Shown: in pieces, positions 1 to 9,929 of the stretch
Numbering within the stretch: position 1 is the first letter of the stretch
Layout of the letters: each line of letters opens with the position of its first letter
Source: an uncultured Dehalococcoidia bacterium
GTDB taxonomy: Bacteria; Chloroflexota; Dehalococcoidia; Lucifugimonadales; Australimonadaceae
Direction: 5' to 3'
NCBI GenBank assembly: GCA_958295525.1
Contig: OY282355.1
Span: forward strand, 310,001-374,000
Length of the DNA stretch: 64,000 bases
Notes under the pieces: model-generated
What the model saw: only the letters and a program-made list of their open reading frames with translations
What the model was told of the DNA's origin: nothing
Database searches by the model: none
Position numbers and translations under genes: made by a program

Positions 1-1
1 C

Positions 2-139
2 ACGCATGAAGCCGCCGCCGCGCTCGAAACGCTGAGCGAAGCCGTAACCTTCCGCCATCCCGCGAAAGCGGAGCGCGCCGGAGCGATGGCGCGGGAGCGG
101 CTGGACGCCGCCGCCATTGGCGCGGCGCTCGGAGGCTAG
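2..139 (+). CDS. 3' end of an unidentified protein (partial)
   Basis: An open frame enters from the left edge and ends at a TAG at 137-139, five bases before the next ATG. Only the last 45 residues are visible. They are Ala- and Arg-rich and helical-looking, ending in an amphipathic stretch (ARERLDAAAIGAAL) and Gly-Gly. The tail resembles the C-terminal helix of many glycosyltransferases and other Rossmann-type enzymes, but that is too little to name a family. It is probably co-transcribed with the following hydrolase because the two are so close. Confidence 0.5.
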   Translation, partial: THEAAAALETLSEAVTFRHPAKAERAGAMARERLDAAAIGAALGG

Positions 140-143
140 ACGG

Positions 144-836
144 ATGGCGATCGTCGCGGTGACCACATCCAACGGCGGCAACGCCAAAAACTATGTCGAC
201 CGACTCGAGTCGCGGGGCGCGACCGTGCGCCTGCTTACGCCGGAGCGTTTCGCCTCGCCGGAAGAGGCGATGGACGGCGTCTCCGGCCTCATTCTCACCG
301 GCGGAGGCGACGTTGACCCTGCGCGCTACGGCCAGGATTCCAACGGATCGATGGGCGTGCAGCCGGAGCGCGACGCGATGGAGTTCGCGCTGTTCGACTA
401 CGCGGCGCGCCGGAATATGCCCACGCTAGGGATATGCCGGGGGATGCAACTCGTCAACGTGGCGATGGGGGGCAGCCTCATTCAGGACATCCCCGGCCAC
501 ACGCTGCCGGAATTCGAGTCCGCTATGCACGAGGTCTACGTGGCGCCCGGCAGCCGCTTCGCCGCGATCATCGGCGCGGGCGCCGTCTACAAGGTGAACA
601 GCCGGCACCATCAAGGATTGCGCGAGGCGCAGCGGGCTCCCTCGCTGATGGCGTCCGCCTACCACCCGGAGGACGGCGTCGTCGAGGCGCTCGAGAGCCC
701 GGAGCATCCGTGGCTCATCGCGGTGCAGTGCCACCCGGAGCGCGAGCGCGAGGTTCCGCGCAGTTTCGGCAAACTCTTCGACTGGCTCGCGGGGTGGGCC
801 GAGCGGTACGAGGCCGGAGAGATGCCGCAATGCTGA
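144..836 (+). CDS. Gamma-glutamyl-gamma-aminobutyrate hydrolase family protein (peptidase C26)
   Basis: A class I glutamine-amidotransferase-like hydrolase of about 230 residues, the normal length for the PuuD/peptidase C26 group. Family members hydrolyse gamma-glutamyl amides such as gamma-Glu-GABA. The nucleophile motif GICRGMQ has its Cys near residue 98. The oxyanion region LTGGGDVDPARYG lies near residue 52, and the catalytic His-Glu pair is in the CHPERE motif near residue 205. The ATG at 144 is preferred over an in-frame TTG at 117 because the TTG lies inside the preceding gene. The stop overlaps the next start (ATGCTGA), so the two genes are probably translationally coupled. The substrate cannot be told from sequence. 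Confidence 0.85.
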   Translation: MAIVAVTTSNGGNAKNYVDRLESRGATVRLLTPERFASPEEAMDGVSGLILTGGGDVDPARYGQDSNGSMGVQPERDAMEFALFDYAARRNMPTLGICRGMQLVNVAMGGSLIQDIPGHTLPEFESAMHEVYVAPGSRFAAIIGAGAVYKVNSRHHQGLREAQRAPSLMASAYHPEDGVVEALESPEHPWLIAVQCHPEREREVPRSFGKLFDWLAGWAERYEAGEMPQC

Positions 837-1390
837 GGCGGCGCGGGCAAATTCCCTCGCAGGTGGACGCATCGGGCGAATGCCGCCATCTCTACCTCAG
901 GCGGAGAGCGTCCGGCGCCGCCGCGAACGCCGCCGACGCGACCTGCGTTCACTGCGGCATGGAGTTCCGCCTCGCCTGGCAGTCGGACAGGGCGGGGCTC
1001 GTGCGCCCCACGACGCGCAACCTCATTTACGCCCTCGCCGGATTGGCGCTCTTCACGCTCACGCAATTCTTCGGGGTCTCGCTGGGCGGATTTCCCGTCT
1101 CGTCCATCTTCCTGGTGGTCTCCGTGCTCTTTTTCACGCGGACGCTGCTTGGCGGATTCGGCCTCTACGCGCAGCACGGATTCGTAACCGGCAAACTCGG
1201 CCCCGTCTACCGCCGCCCGCGGCTCAATCCGCTGCCGCCCAAGCCCTACGTAACCGCCGTCGGCGCCGTGCCCTTCCCCATAGACATCGAGACCTACCGC
1301 CGATTCGAGGAAGGGAACACGCTGCTCGTCGAGCACCTGCGCTGGTCGCGCCTGCTGGTGGCCATCTACCGGGGCGAGCGCAAGGGATGA
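830..1390 (+). CDS. Small membrane protein with a partial zinc-ribbon-like Cys motif
   Basis: A 186-residue protein that starts inside the last codons of the upstream hydrolase. The N-terminal third holds a CRH and a CVHC motif about 27 residues apart, compatible with a metal-binding knuckle although only three Cys are present. Two hydrophobic segments follow (roughly residues 64-85 and 91-115), so the protein is a two-pass membrane protein. The C-terminal 70 residues are soluble, with a Pro-rich turn and an amphipathic end. I do not recognise a family. The four-base-type overlap suggests joint expression with the peptidase C26 gene. Confidence 0.6.
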   Translation: MLRRRGQIPSQVDASGECRHLYLRRRASGAAANAADATCVHCGMEFRLAWQSDRAGLVRPTTRNLIYALAGLALFTLTQFFGVSLGGFPVSSIFLVVSVLFFTRTLLGGFGLYAQHGFVTGKLGPVYRRPRLNPLPPKPYVTAVGAVPFPIDIETYRRFEEGNTLLVEHLRWSRLLVAIYRGERKG

Positions 1391-1467
1391 GCCGGACGCG
1401 CGCAGCGCGGAATTGGGGACGCCGCCTGCGCCCCCGCCGTCTCCTTCCTATCGAACGAACTCCCCCC

Positions 1468-1496
1468 TTGCATTCCAATAGCGGAGCATGTATTAT
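1468..1496 (+). promoter_or_regulatory. Sigma-70-type promoter for the Pro/Thr-repeat protein
   Basis: TTGCAT (1468-1473), a 17-bp spacer, then TATTAT (1491-1496). It is the best consensus promoter in the first 5 kb. It points at the TTG start at 1613 and implies a leader of about 110 nt. Confidence 0.6.
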
Positions 1497-1612
1497 TCCC
1501 GTCGGCGCGTGGATGGGCATGGCGTAGGCCCCGTCTCCGCGCGGCGGACGGCTAATGCGTAGGCGGCGTAGGCCCGCCTTATGCCATTCGTTCATCGGGG
1601 AGCAAAATCGGC

Positions 1613-4600
1613 TTGCAATCTGGACTTTCGCGTGTGTTGGCCGCAGCGGCAATTGCGGCGGCGGCCATTGGCGTCGCGCTTTTCGCCGTCACGCCCGCGC
1701 AAGGGCAAACGGGCATCGGAACCGCAGGCCTCGGGTCTGCGGCGGTTACTCCTACGCCCACGCCGACGGCGACGCCTGCTCCCGCGGGCGGGCCCGGCTC
1801 CCCCGTCGTCAACCCCGGAGACCCCAACGAGCCGGAAGAGCCGGGCGAGCGGGGCTGCGCAGGGCCCGGAAGCGTCAACGACCCCGGTAATCCGTCTCCC
1901 AATCCGCTCAATCAGCCCTCGTCCCCGCCATGCCTTCCCGATCCTCCGCCGGCGCCCACGCCTACGCCTACGCCCACTGCGACCCCTACCCCTACGCCTA
2001 CTCCTACGCCTACTCCTACGCCAACCGCGACGCCTACTCCTACGGCCACGCCCGCGAGCGGGCCCATCCCGCCGGTGGTCGACCCCGGAGACCCCAACCG
2101 GCCCGGAGGCCCGGGCGGGCCGGGCTGCCAAACGCCGGGAAACGTCGGCGACCCCGGTAATCCGTCCCCCAATCCGCTCAACCTGCCCTCAGCATCGTCT
2201 TGCAGTCCGACGGCAACGCCTACGCCCACCCCGACACCTACGCCTACTCCTACGCCCACCCCGACACCGACGCCTACGCCTACGCCAACCGCGACGCCTA
2301 CTCCTACGGCCACGCCCGAAGGCGGGCCTTTCCCGCTGGTGGACGACCTCGGAGACCCCAACCGGCCCGGAGGCCCGGGCGGGCCAGGCTGCCAAGCGCC
2401 GGGAAACGTCAACGACCCCGGTGGTCCGCCCCCCAATCCGCTCAATCAGCCCTTGTCTCCGCCGTGCCGTCCGGCGCCGACGCCCACTCCCACTCCGACG
2501 CCAACGCCGACGGCAACGCCTACCCCGACCGCCACGCCCACTCACGTGGGCGGGGTCAACCCCGGAGACCCCAACCAGCCCGGAGGCCCGGGCGGGCCGG
2601 GCTGCCAAGCGCCGGGGAACGTCGACGACCCCGGTGATCCGTCCCCCAATCCGCTCAATCAGCCCTTGTCCCCGCCGTGCCGTCCTGCGCCGACGCCCAC
2701 CCCCACTCCAACGCCGACGGCAACGCCTACCCCGACCGCCACGCCCACCGCCACCCCGACGCCTGGGTCTGTCACCCGAGTAACAGATCCCTTGCAACCG
2801 CGTCCCGCTCCTCCTGAGGATGACGCCGCGCCAACGCCTACGCCTACGCCCACCGCAACCCCAACGCCTACTCCTACGGCCACGCCGAGCCTCAGGATCG
2901 ACTTGCAGCCGAGGTTCCCTTCTCGTACGTATCCCGTTATCGCCTCGTGCATCGTCGGCATTCAGTGCGACAAATCTCTTCCGTCGGCGCTCGGCGGAGA
3001 CCCGCCCCTCTCCTATTCGCTCGACTCGTCCCTGCCTAGCGGCCTCTCCTTCTCGGCCTCCGGCCCGTCGATCTCCGGAACGGCTACCGACCCCGTTTTC
3101 GACAGCGGGCAGACGCTTCGTGTGACCGATGCGGACGGAGACTCGGACACGCTCTCGTTCGTTGTCCACGTGACCAACAGAGTAGACCGCTACGAACTGC
3201 CGACGCCGACCCCGACCCCTACTCCTACCGCTACTCCTACGCCAACGCCAACGCCAACGCCTACCGCTACGCCAACGGCGACGCCCACCGCGACGCCTAC
3301 GCCAACGCCTACGCCAACGGCTACTCCTACGGCAACGCCCACCGCAACGCCCACCGCAACGCCAACGGCAACGCCTACGCCAACGCCAACGCCAACGCCT
3401 ACCGCTACGCCAACGGCGACGCCCACCGCGACGCCTACGCCAACGGCAACGCCTACCGCGACGCCGACGGCTACTCCAACGGCAACGCCTACGGCAACGC
3501 CTACGGCAACGCCTACGGCAACGCCTACGGCAACGCCTACGGCAACGCCTACGGCAACGCCTACGGCAACGCCTACGGCAACGCCTACGGCAACGCCTAC
3601 GGCAACGCCTACGGCAACGCCTACGGCAACGCCTACGGCAACGCCTACGGCAACGCCTACGGCAACCCCAACCCCTACGCCTACGGCAACCCCAACTCCT
3701 ACGCCTACGGCAACCCCAACTCCTACGCCTACGGCAACCCCAACTCCTACGCCCACGGCGACGCCTACCGCGACGCCTACGGCAACCCCAACCGCGACGC
3801 CTACGGCAACCCCAACCGCGACGCCTACGGCAACCCCAACTCCTACGCCAACCGCTACGGCGACGCCAACCGCTACGCCTACGCCTACCGCGACGCCTAC
3901 GCCTACCGCGACGCCTACGGCAACGCCAACCCCGACGCCTACGCCGACGCCTACCGCTACGCCGACGCCGACGGCTACGCCAACGGCAACGCCTACGCCT
4001 ACTCCCACGGCGACGCCTACGCCAACCGCGACGCTGACGCCAACCCCAACGGCAACGCCTACGCCAACGCCCACACCTACGGCAACGCCCACCGCGACGC
4101 CTACGCCAACGCCCACACCTACGGCAACGCCCACCGCGACGCCTACGCCAACGGCAACGCCTACGCCAACGCCCACACCTACGGCAACCCCAACGGCAAC
4201 GCCTACTCCTACGCCTACGCCTACGCCTATCTTTGCAGTTGCGCCTCCATCTGAGGTCACCCCAACTCCAACGCCTACGCCTACGGCAACCCCGACGGCA
4301 ACGCCTACGCCTACGGCAACCCCAACGGCAACGCCTACGCCTATCTTTGTAGTGTTGTCTCCTGAGCCGCCGACACCGACGGCAACCTCCACGCCGACGC
4401 CTACCGCTACCGCTACGCCAACGGCTACTCCTACGCCTACGCCTCAACCTGTGAGTCCATCCGAGGTCGTCCCAACGCCAACTCCTACCCCTACGCCTAC
4501 GCCTATCTTTATAGTGCTGTCTCCTGAGCCGCCGACACCGACGGCAACCTCCACGCCAACTCCTACCCCTACGCCTACGCCTGTCTTTGACGTGCTGTCT

Positions 4601-5308
4601 CCTGAGCCGCAGACAACTCCTACCTCCACTCCAACGCCAACTCCTACTCCTACCTCCACGCCTACCCCTACGCCAACCCCAACGCCTACGGCAACGCCTA
4701 CCCCTACCCCTACGCCTCAATCGGTGAATCCATCCGAGGTCATCCCAACGCCTACGCCTACGCCTACGGCAACGCCCGCGCCTCAATCGGCGGCGCCTGA
4801 TCCGACCGCGACGTCTACTCCTACTCCTACGCCTACGCCTACTCCCGCCCCGATTGGGCAGAACCGGATCGGGCAGCCCGGGCCTCTTCGGGACGGGCCG
4901 GAACGCCTGAATCCCCCCTCGTTTGATTCGGAGTCGCGTACGACGCCGATAGCCGCCGGAGCCGCGCCATCGTCCAATGCGCCCGGCCTAGCCTCGACGC
5001 CTACGCCTATGGCGCAAGGGCGCGTAATGCCTCCGGAAGGCCGCGCAACGGGAGGGGCTTCGTCGGCGTTCGCAATCACGGAAGAACTCGACAACGACGG
5101 GGACGACAACGGCGGCGGCGGGAACGGCCGCGGCGCGGCGACCGGAGGCGGCGGCCCGAACGCGGAGTCCGCGCTCTCGCCGTCCGGCGGGAACGACGGG
5201 GTTACGCCGGGCAACTTGCTGCTGATGGCTCTGCTGCTGTCCGCGCTGCTCTATGGTCTGCTGAGGAAGCCCAAACGCTCGCGCCGCGCGGCTGCGGGCG
5301 AGGCGTAG
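1613..5308 (+). CDS. Giant secreted, membrane-anchored Pro/Thr(Ala)-repeat surface protein
   Basis: 1,231 codons from a TTG start preceded by GGGGAG about 10 nt upstream. Residues 1-32 are a signal peptide (hydrophobic Ala/Val core, end near AQGQT). Four related cassettes of about 48 residues follow (about nt 1785-1932, 2053-2205, 2320-2466, 2548-2685). Each has PGDPN, a GPGC, a PxPNPLN and a final Cys, and they are joined by PT linkers. A putative Ig-like (He_PIG/cadherin-like) domain lies at about residues 425-530 ([14 protein letters not shown]). About 540 residues of almost pure (A/P)TPT repeats follow, then an acidic Gly/Asn segment, a membrane helix ([16 protein letters not shown]) and a basic tail. 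The architecture fits a cell-surface stalk, a sheath protein or a mucin-like adhesin. The function is inferred from architecture only. Long minus-strand frames here are by-products of the repeat. Confidence 0.82.
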   Translation: MQSGLSRVLAAAAIAAAAIGVALFAVTPAQGQTGIGTAGLGSAAVTPTPTPTATPAPAGGPGSPVVNPGDPNEPEEPGERGCAGPGSVNDPGNPSPNPLNQPSSPPCLPDPPPAPTPTPTPTATPTPTPTPTPTPTPTATPTPTATPASGPIPPVVDPGDPNRPGGPGGPGCQTPGNVGDPGNPSPNPLNLPSASSCSPTATPTPTPTPTPTPTPTPTPTPTPTPTATPTPTATPEGGPFPLVDDLGDPNRPGGPGGPGCQAPGNVNDPGGPPPNPLNQPLSPPCRPAPTPTPTPTPTPTATPTPTATPTHVGGVNPGDPNQPGGPGGPGCQAPGNVDDPGDPSPNPLNQPLSPPCRPAPTPTPTPTPTATPTPTATPTATPTPGSVTRVTDPLQPRPAPPEDDAAPTPTPTPTATPTPTPTATPSLRIDLQPRFPSRTYPVIASCIVGIQCDKSLPSALGGDPPLSYSLDSSLPSGLSFSASGPSISGTATDPVFDSGQTLRVTDADGDSDTLSFVVHVTNRVDRYELPTPTPTPTPTATPTPTPTPTPTATPTATPTATPTPTPTPTATPTATPTATPTATPTATPTPTPTPTPTATPTATPTATPTPTATPTATPTATPTATPTATPTATPTATPTATPTATPTATPTATPTATPTATPTATPTATPTATPTATPTATPTATPTPTPTATPTPTPTATPTPTPTATPTPTPTATPTATPTATPTATPTATPTATPTATPTPTPTATATPTATPTPTATPTPTATPTATPTPTPTPTPTATPTPTATPTATPTPTPTATPTPTATLTPTPTATPTPTPTPTATPTATPTPTPTPTATPTATPTPTATPTPTPTPTATPTATPTPTPTPTPIFAVAPPSEVTPTPTPTPTATPTATPTPTATPTATPTPIFVVLSPEPPTPTATSTPTPTATATPTATPTPTPQPVSPSEVVPTPTPTPTPTPIFIVLSPEPPTPTATSTPTPTPTPTPVFDVLSPEPQTTPTSTPTPTPTPTSTPTPTPTPTPTATPTPTPTPQSVNPSEVIPTPTPTPTATPAPQSAAPDPTATSTPTPTPTPTPAPIGQNRIGQPGPLRDGPERLNPPSFDSESRTTPIAAGAAPSSNAPGLASTPTPMAQGRVMPPEGRATGGASSAFAITEELDNDGDDNGGGGNGRGAATGGGGPNAESALSPSGGNDGVTPGNLLLMALLLSALLYGLLRKPKRSRRAAAGEA
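3478..3664 (+). repeat. Near-perfect 12-bp coding tandem repeat inside the Pro/Thr-repeat gene
   Basis: About 15 uninterrupted copies of ACGGCAACGCCT encode Thr-Ala-Thr-Pro. Just downstream (about 3661-3750) is a 24-bp unit repeated three times. Identity at synonymous positions shows recent expansion by slippage or unequal exchange, so the copy number is probably variable between strains and risky in assembly. Confidence 0.85.
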
Positions 5309-5504
5309 CGAGCGCACACGGACCCTCGCCTCCCGCCTGCGGCGAACGAGCGTGAATCGCGCGGGCGATCCGTGCGCTTGCATCCCGCGCGTCTGCTATA
5401 ATCCGTGAACCTTCACGCCATATATTGTAGAGAGGCGCGCCCCGACCGCTAGATGCAGTGGTTAGCGGGGCGCTCCCTCCCCGCCCGCAACGGGAGAACG
5501 CTCA
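5309..5504 (+). promoter_or_regulatory. gyrA upstream region with a TATAAT -10 element
   Basis: This 196-bp gap holds a perfect TATAAT at 5397-5402. No convincing -35 lies 16-18 bp upstream; TTGCAT at 5378 is only 13 bp away. It implies a leader of about 95 nt for gyrA. No other feature is visible. Confidence 0.4.
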
Positions 5505-8174
5505 ATGGTCACCAACGCAGGCAACATCAGACCCGTCCGCATAGAAGACGAGATGCGGAGCGCGTACCTCGACTACGCGATGAGCGTCATCGTCTCCCGC
5601 GCGCTCCCCGACGTCCGCGACGGACTCAAGCCCGTTCACCGCCGCATCCTCTACGCGATGCAGGGGATGGGGCTGCGCCCGGGATCCTCCTACAAGAAGA
5701 GCGCCGCCGTGGTCGGCGAGGTGCTCGGCAAGTACCACCCGCACGGCGACTCTCCCGTCTACGACGCCCTCGTCCGCATGGCGCAGGACTTTTCGATGCG
5801 GCACATGCTCGTGGACGGGCAAGGCAACTTCGGCTCGGTGGACGACGACCCGCCCGCCGCGATGCGCTACACCGAAGCGCGCCTCGCCCCCATCTCCGAG
5901 CAACTCCTTCTCGACATAGACCGCGACACCATAGACTTCGTGGACAACTACGATGGCTCCCACCGCGAGCCCACCGTCCTCCCCGCCCGCGTCCCCAACC
6001 TCCTTGTCAACGGCGCGTCCGGCATCGCCGTCGGCATGGCCACCAACATTCCGCCCCACAACCTCCGCGAGGTCTGCGACGCGGTCGACTATCTCGTGGA
6101 CAACCCCGAAGCGTCCACCGACGAGTTGATGAACTTCATTAAGGGGCCGGACTTCCCGACGGCGGCCACGATTATGGGCAGGGAGGGCATTAATCAGGCG
6201 TATCACACTGGGCACGGCAGAATCGTCGTCCGCGCCAAGGCCGCCTTCGAGGATATGGACAAGTCCGGGCGGCAGCGCATCGTCGTCACCGAACTGCCTT
6301 ATCAGGTCAACAAGGCCAGCCTCGTCGAGAAGATCGCCGGCCTCGCCAAAGAGAAGAAGATAGAAGGCATATCCGAGGTGCGCGACGAGTCCGACCGGCA
6401 CGGCATGCGCGTCGTCGTGGAACTCCAGCGCAACGCATCGGGCGGCGTCGTGCTCAACAACCTCTATCAGCACACGACGATGCAGAACGCCTTCCACGTC
6501 AATATGGTCGCGCTCGTGGAGGGGCAGCCCCGGGTGCTCAGCCTCCGCACCGCGTTGGAGCGTTTCATCGAGTTCCGCCGCGCCGTCATCCGGCGCAGAG
6601 CCGAATACGACCTCGCCCGCGCCCGCGAGCGCGCCCACATTCTCGAGGGCTTGCGCGTCGCGCTGGAGCATCTGGACGAAGTCATCGCCCTCATACGCGC
6701 GTCCGCAGACGCGGAAGCCGCGCGCGGCGGCCTGATGCGCGAGTTCGGCCTCACCGAGGCGCAGGCGCAGGCGATTTTGGATATGCAACTCCGCCGCCTC
6801 GCCGCCCTCGAGCGTGAGCGCATCGAGAACGAGTACCAGGAACTGACGCGCCGCATCGCCGATCTGCAGGAACTCCTCTCCAACGCCGCCAGGGTGCTGC
6901 AAGTCATCAAAGACGAAACCGCCGAACTCCGCAAGACGTTCGGCAACGACCGCCGCACCGCCATCTCCGACGAGGAAGCGCGCGACCAGTCGCAGGAGGA
7001 ATTGACTCCCCACGCCGACGTCGTCATCACGCTCAGCGACCGGGGCTACGTCAAGCGCTTGCCCATCTCCCTCTACCGGCTCCAGCGGCGCGGCGGCAAG
7101 GGCGTCCGCGGCCAGGAGACGCGCGAGGGCGACGCCATTCAGCAACTCGTCGTCGCCGACACGCACGACTGGCTGCTCTTCTTCACCGACAAGGGCCGCG
7201 TCTACCGCAAGCGCGTCTTCGAAATGCGGGAGGACTCCTCCCGCCAAACGCGCGGCACGCCCGTCCAGAACATCATCGAGGCGATCAATCCGCAGGCGGA
7301 AACGGTCACCGCCGTCGTCGCCATCCCCGACCCGAACGCCGACAAGTTCATCTTTATGGCCACCCGCAAGGGCAAGGTCAAGAAGATGCACCTCAGCAAG
7401 TTCGTCAACACGCGCAGCAACGGCCTCGCGGCCTTCGATCTGGAGAAAGACGACAGCCTGCTGACCGCGCGCCTCGCCGAAGAGGGGATGACAGCCGTCC
7501 TCATATCGCGGAACGGCAAGGGCAGCCAGTTCAGCCTCGACGCGGTGACGGAGCGGCTAGGCCGCGGCACGGGCGGCGTGCGCGGCATGAAACTGCTGGA
7601 CGACGACGATGTCGTCGCTATGGAGGTCGTGACGCCGGACGCCCGCCTGCTCATTATGAGCGAACTCGGCTACGGCAAGCGCACGGCGGTGGATATGTTC
7701 CGGACGACGGGCCGCAACGCCCAGGGCGTCAACGCGATGAAGATCACGGAGAAGACCGGCCCCATCGCGGGCGCCGTCGTCACCGGAGACGACGAGGAGG
7801 AGATCATCGTCGGCTCCCGCAAGGCGATGGTCTACCGCACCTCCATCGCGGAGATACGCACCTACGGGCGCATCGCGCAAGGCGTCAAGGTGATGACCAA
7901 ACTCGCCGAGGGCGACATCGTGATCTCGATGAGCGCCTTCCGCGAGCGCACGCACGAGGACTTCGGCGCTCAGGGCGAGGCCCAGCCGGACGCGGCGCCG
8001 AAAGCCGCAGGCGGAAGGCGGAAAGCCGCCGACGGCCGCCCCGCCGCCACATCCGCCGCCCCTCCCTCCGCGACCCAGGCCGCCCTCCTCCCCGACGCCG
8101 ACGATGACGCGGCGGCGGATGAGCCATCCGACGCGGACGCCGAAGAGGATGCGGAAGAGGCGCAGGGCGACTAG
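5505..8174 (+). CDS. gyrA: DNA gyrase subunit A
   Basis: 889 residues. This is the breakage-reunion subunit that forms the A2B2 gyrase with GyrB and introduces negative supercoils. The catalytic Tyr is at 122 in AAMRYTE, the same number as in E. coli. The quinolone-resistance region reads [10 protein letters not shown], with Ser83 and Asp87 kept but Pro at position 84. The C-terminal beta-pinwheel has a clear GyrA box (QRRGGKG, near residue 524), which marks gyrase rather than ParC. The last 80 residues are an acidic, Ala/Asp-rich tail. ATG at 5505 follows GGGAGA. gyrB is not in this window, so the subunits are encoded apart. Convergent with the Rieske gene. Confidence 0.97.
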   Translation: MVTNAGNIRPVRIEDEMRSAYLDYAMSVIVSRALPDVRDGLKPVHRRILYAMQGMGLRPGSSYKKSAAVVGEVLGKYHPHGDSPVYDALVRMAQDFSMRHMLVDGQGNFGSVDDDPPAAMRYTEARLAPISEQLLLDIDRDTIDFVDNYDGSHREPTVLPARVPNLLVNGASGIAVGMATNIPPHNLREVCDAVDYLVDNPEASTDELMNFIKGPDFPTAATIMGREGINQAYHTGHGRIVVRAKAAFEDMDKSGRQRIVVTELPYQVNKASLVEKIAGLAKEKKIEGISEVRDESDRHGMRVVVELQRNASGGVVLNNLYQHTTMQNAFHVNMVALVEGQPRVLSLRTALERFIEFRRAVIRRRAEYDLARARERAHILEGLRVALEHLDEVIALIRASADAEAARGGLMREFGLTEAQAQAILDMQLRRLAALERERIENEYQELTRRIADLQELLSNAARVLQVIKDETAELRKTFGNDRRTAISDEEARDQSQEELTPHADVVITLSDRGYVKRLPISLYRLQRRGGKGVRGQETREGDAIQQLVVADTHDWLLFFTDKGRVYRKRVFEMREDSSRQTRGTPVQNIIEAINPQAETVTAVVAIPDPNADKFIFMATRKGKVKKMHLSKFVNTRSNGLAAFDLEKDDSLLTARLAEEGMTAVLISRNGKGSQFSLDAVTERLGRGTGGVRGMKLLDDDDVVAMEVVTPDARLLIMSELGYGKRTAVDMFRTTGRNAQGVNAMKITEKTGPIAGAVVTGDDEEEIIVGSRKAMVYRTSIAEIRTYGRIAQGVKVMTKLAEGDIVISMSAFRERTHEDFGAQGEAQPDAAPKAAGGRRKAADGRPAATSAAPPSATQAALLPDADDDAAADEPSDADAEEDAEEAQGD

Positions 8175-8460
8175 GCGGTCCCTGCTATGCCTGGCCCGTA
8201 GGCGGTTGCTTGCGAGATCAACCGCAACCGGTTTGAGCGTTGGCGAGTGCAAGCCTAGCGCGGCGGCCTGCTGCGGGAGGCCGTGCTGCGGACGGAATGG
8301 AGAACGACGGGAAAGAGGGGCGAGGTTCCCGCCTGCGCGGGAATGACGGTTGAGGGCGACGATGCGCGCAGCGCCCCGTCCGGCGCTACGCGCCACTGGA
8401 TTCCCGCCTACGCGGGAATGACGGGGCAGGAGGGCGGGGTAGGGTAGGGGGCGTGGGAGG
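8175..8460. repeat. Intergenic region with two dispersed palindromic elements
   Basis: Convergent gap between gyrA and the Rieske gene. Two copies of the window's dispersed palindrome (ATTCCC-N8-GGGAAT type with a GACGG flank) lie at 8322-8349 and 8397-8424. They could act as weak bidirectional terminators, but no U-tract is seen. Nothing else is evident. Confidence 0.75.
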
Positions 8461-9804
8461 CTAGACGGCGGCGAAGTTCACGCTTTCGTTGGTCTCGCGG
8501 TATTCGGCGGACGCTTCGACCCATTCAGCCTCGCGAGGGAGGACGACAGCGGCGGAGCGGACGCGGTAGACGTCGGGGTCCCAGACGGAGTCGGGCTCGA
8601 TGCCGTAGTCGCGCAGCAGGCGGGTGGCCTTGATAAGGGCGCGGCGCGTTCGGATGATGCCGGTGTCGCTGACGCCGAGGTGCTCAATGCTGCGGTTGGC
8701 GACGCGGCCCATCGTCTCTTGCATGCCGGAGTCTTGCACCCACGTTCCGGGGAGGCCGGAGAACTGGGCGTCTTTTTGGCGGCGCCAGTCGACATTGAAG
8801 TCGTTGTCAATGTGATGCTTCGGCCACCACGCGCCCTCGGGCCGGTTGGGGATGGGCGGGAGGAAGCCGTCCACGGTGGGGTGCAGCCCTTCTTGGCCGT
8901 CGCGGCGGGCGTGGCGGAGGTAGCCCAACTCCTCCTCGCTGAGCGGCCTGACGGGGTTGTAGGAGAAGCAGAGGGCGATGACGTGCTCGTCGTCCATCGG
9001 CACGTAGGCGTGGCCGCTGAACACCGGGTCGTTGCCGTAGGGGGGGATGATGGTGTGGAAGGGGAAGAGGAATTGGGTGATGCGCCAGTAGTAGGAGTCT
9101 TCCTCGGCGTTGCGGCGGGCGCCGATGAGGACGCCGTAGTCGGTCTCCTTCACTTGGAAGCGGGGGTGGCGGTCGCGCATTTTGTAGACCATCCCCATCT
9201 CTTGCGCCGTCCGCCAGTTGAGGGCGAAGGGGTTGGTGAACGACTGATGCAGGAATCCGCTGTGGCTGGAGTCGATCTCGCCTTCCAGGGTTTGGAAGTA
9301 GTTGTTCTGCGCGATGCGTTTGGTGAGGTAGGAGTGGGATTCGGGGACGAGGTTCCATTCGAGGTTGGGGAGCGGGGGAGGGTCGGCCTGCTCGTGGCCC
9401 ATATAGATCCAGATGACGCCGTTGCGCTCGCGGGCGCGGTAGGACTTGATCGTGACTTTGTCCTTGAAGTTGCTTTCCGGCGGCTCGCTGGGCATATCGG
9501 CGCAGAAGCCGGCCGCGTCGAATTTCCAGCCGTGGTAGGCGCAGCGAATGCCGTTCTCCTCGTTGCGTCCGAAGAAGAGGGATGCGCCGCGGTGGGGGCA
9601 GGCGGGCGTGAGGACGGCGGGCTCGCCGTTGGTGAAGCGCATCACGAGGAGGTCTTCGCCGAGGAGCCGCGTGCGGTGGGGGACGCCGTCGGGCTCGACC
9701 TCGCCGGAGAAGACGGCGGGGATCCAGTAGCGGCGCATCAGTTCGCCCATCGGCGAGCCCGCCCCGGTCTTGGTGAGCAGTTCGTTGTCGGCGGTGGAGA
9801 GCAT
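8461..9804 (-). CDS. Rieske [2Fe-2S] non-haem iron oxygenase, large subunit
   Basis: 447 residues, resembling the phthalate-dioxygenase-type oxygenase component family. The Rieske centre is CPHRG (Cys69, His71) and CAYHGW (Cys88, His91). The mononuclear iron site is in the EIDSSHSGFLH segment (residues about 185-195, two His ligands), with a later Asp expected. Such enzymes hydroxylate or demethylate aromatic or cyclic substrates using electrons from a reductase. No reductase or ferredoxin gene is adjacent, so the partner is elsewhere. The ATG at 9804 follows AAGGGAGGAACAACG, a strong ribosome site, and fixes the start. The longer open frame further upstream belongs to another gene's antisense. 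Confidence 0.88.
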   Translation of the reverse strand: MLSTADNELLTKTGAGSPMGELMRRYWIPAVFSGEVEPDGVPHRTRLLGEDLLVMRFTNGEPAVLTPACPHRGASLFFGRNEENGIRCAYHGWKFDAAGFCADMPSEPPESNFKDKVTIKSYRARERNGVIWIYMGHEQADPPPLPNLEWNLVPESHSYLTKRIAQNNYFQTLEGEIDSSHSGFLHQSFTNPFALNWRTAQEMGMVYKMRDRHPRFQVKETDYGVLIGARRNAEEDSYYWRITQFLFPFHTIIPPYGNDPVFSGHAYVPMDDEHVIALCFSYNPVRPLSEEELGYLRHARRDGQEGLHPTVDGFLPPIPNRPEGAWWPKHHIDNDFNVDWRRQKDAQFSGLPGTWVQDSGMQETMGRVANRSIEHLGVSDTGIIRTRRALIKATRLLRDYGIEPDSVWDPDVYRVRSAAVVLPREAEWVEASAEYRETNESVNFAAV

Positions 9805-9894
9805 CGTTGTTCCTCCCTTGCTCCAGCCTGTCGCGCGGGAGTATAGCGCAAACGGCGGCGCAAGGGGGAGCGCGCCGGAGACGCTGGGATTCCT

Positions 9895-9920
9895 GGATTC
9901 CCGCCTGCGCGGGAACGACG
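9895..9920. repeat. Dispersed palindromic element
   Basis: One copy of the palindrome (stem TTCCCGC/GCGGGAA) just downstream of the stop at 9930 of the minus-strand YyaL-like gene and upstream of the Rieske start. It separates two minus-strand genes. Confidence 0.75.
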
Positions 9921-9929
9921 GGCAGAGGG

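Noticed and set aside
2189-4786. 865-codon Arg-rich and 400-codon Val-Gly-rich open frames on the minus strand across the repeat gene
   Set aside because: They are mirror images of the 12-bp/PT repeat on the plus strand. They have no ribosome site or plausible domain, and the plus strand has a signal peptide, an Ig-like domain and an anchor.
5502-7391. 629-codon minus-strand frame antisense to gyrA
   Set aside because: A GC-rich codon shadow. gyrA motifs on the plus strand are complete and no motif is seen in the antisense frame.
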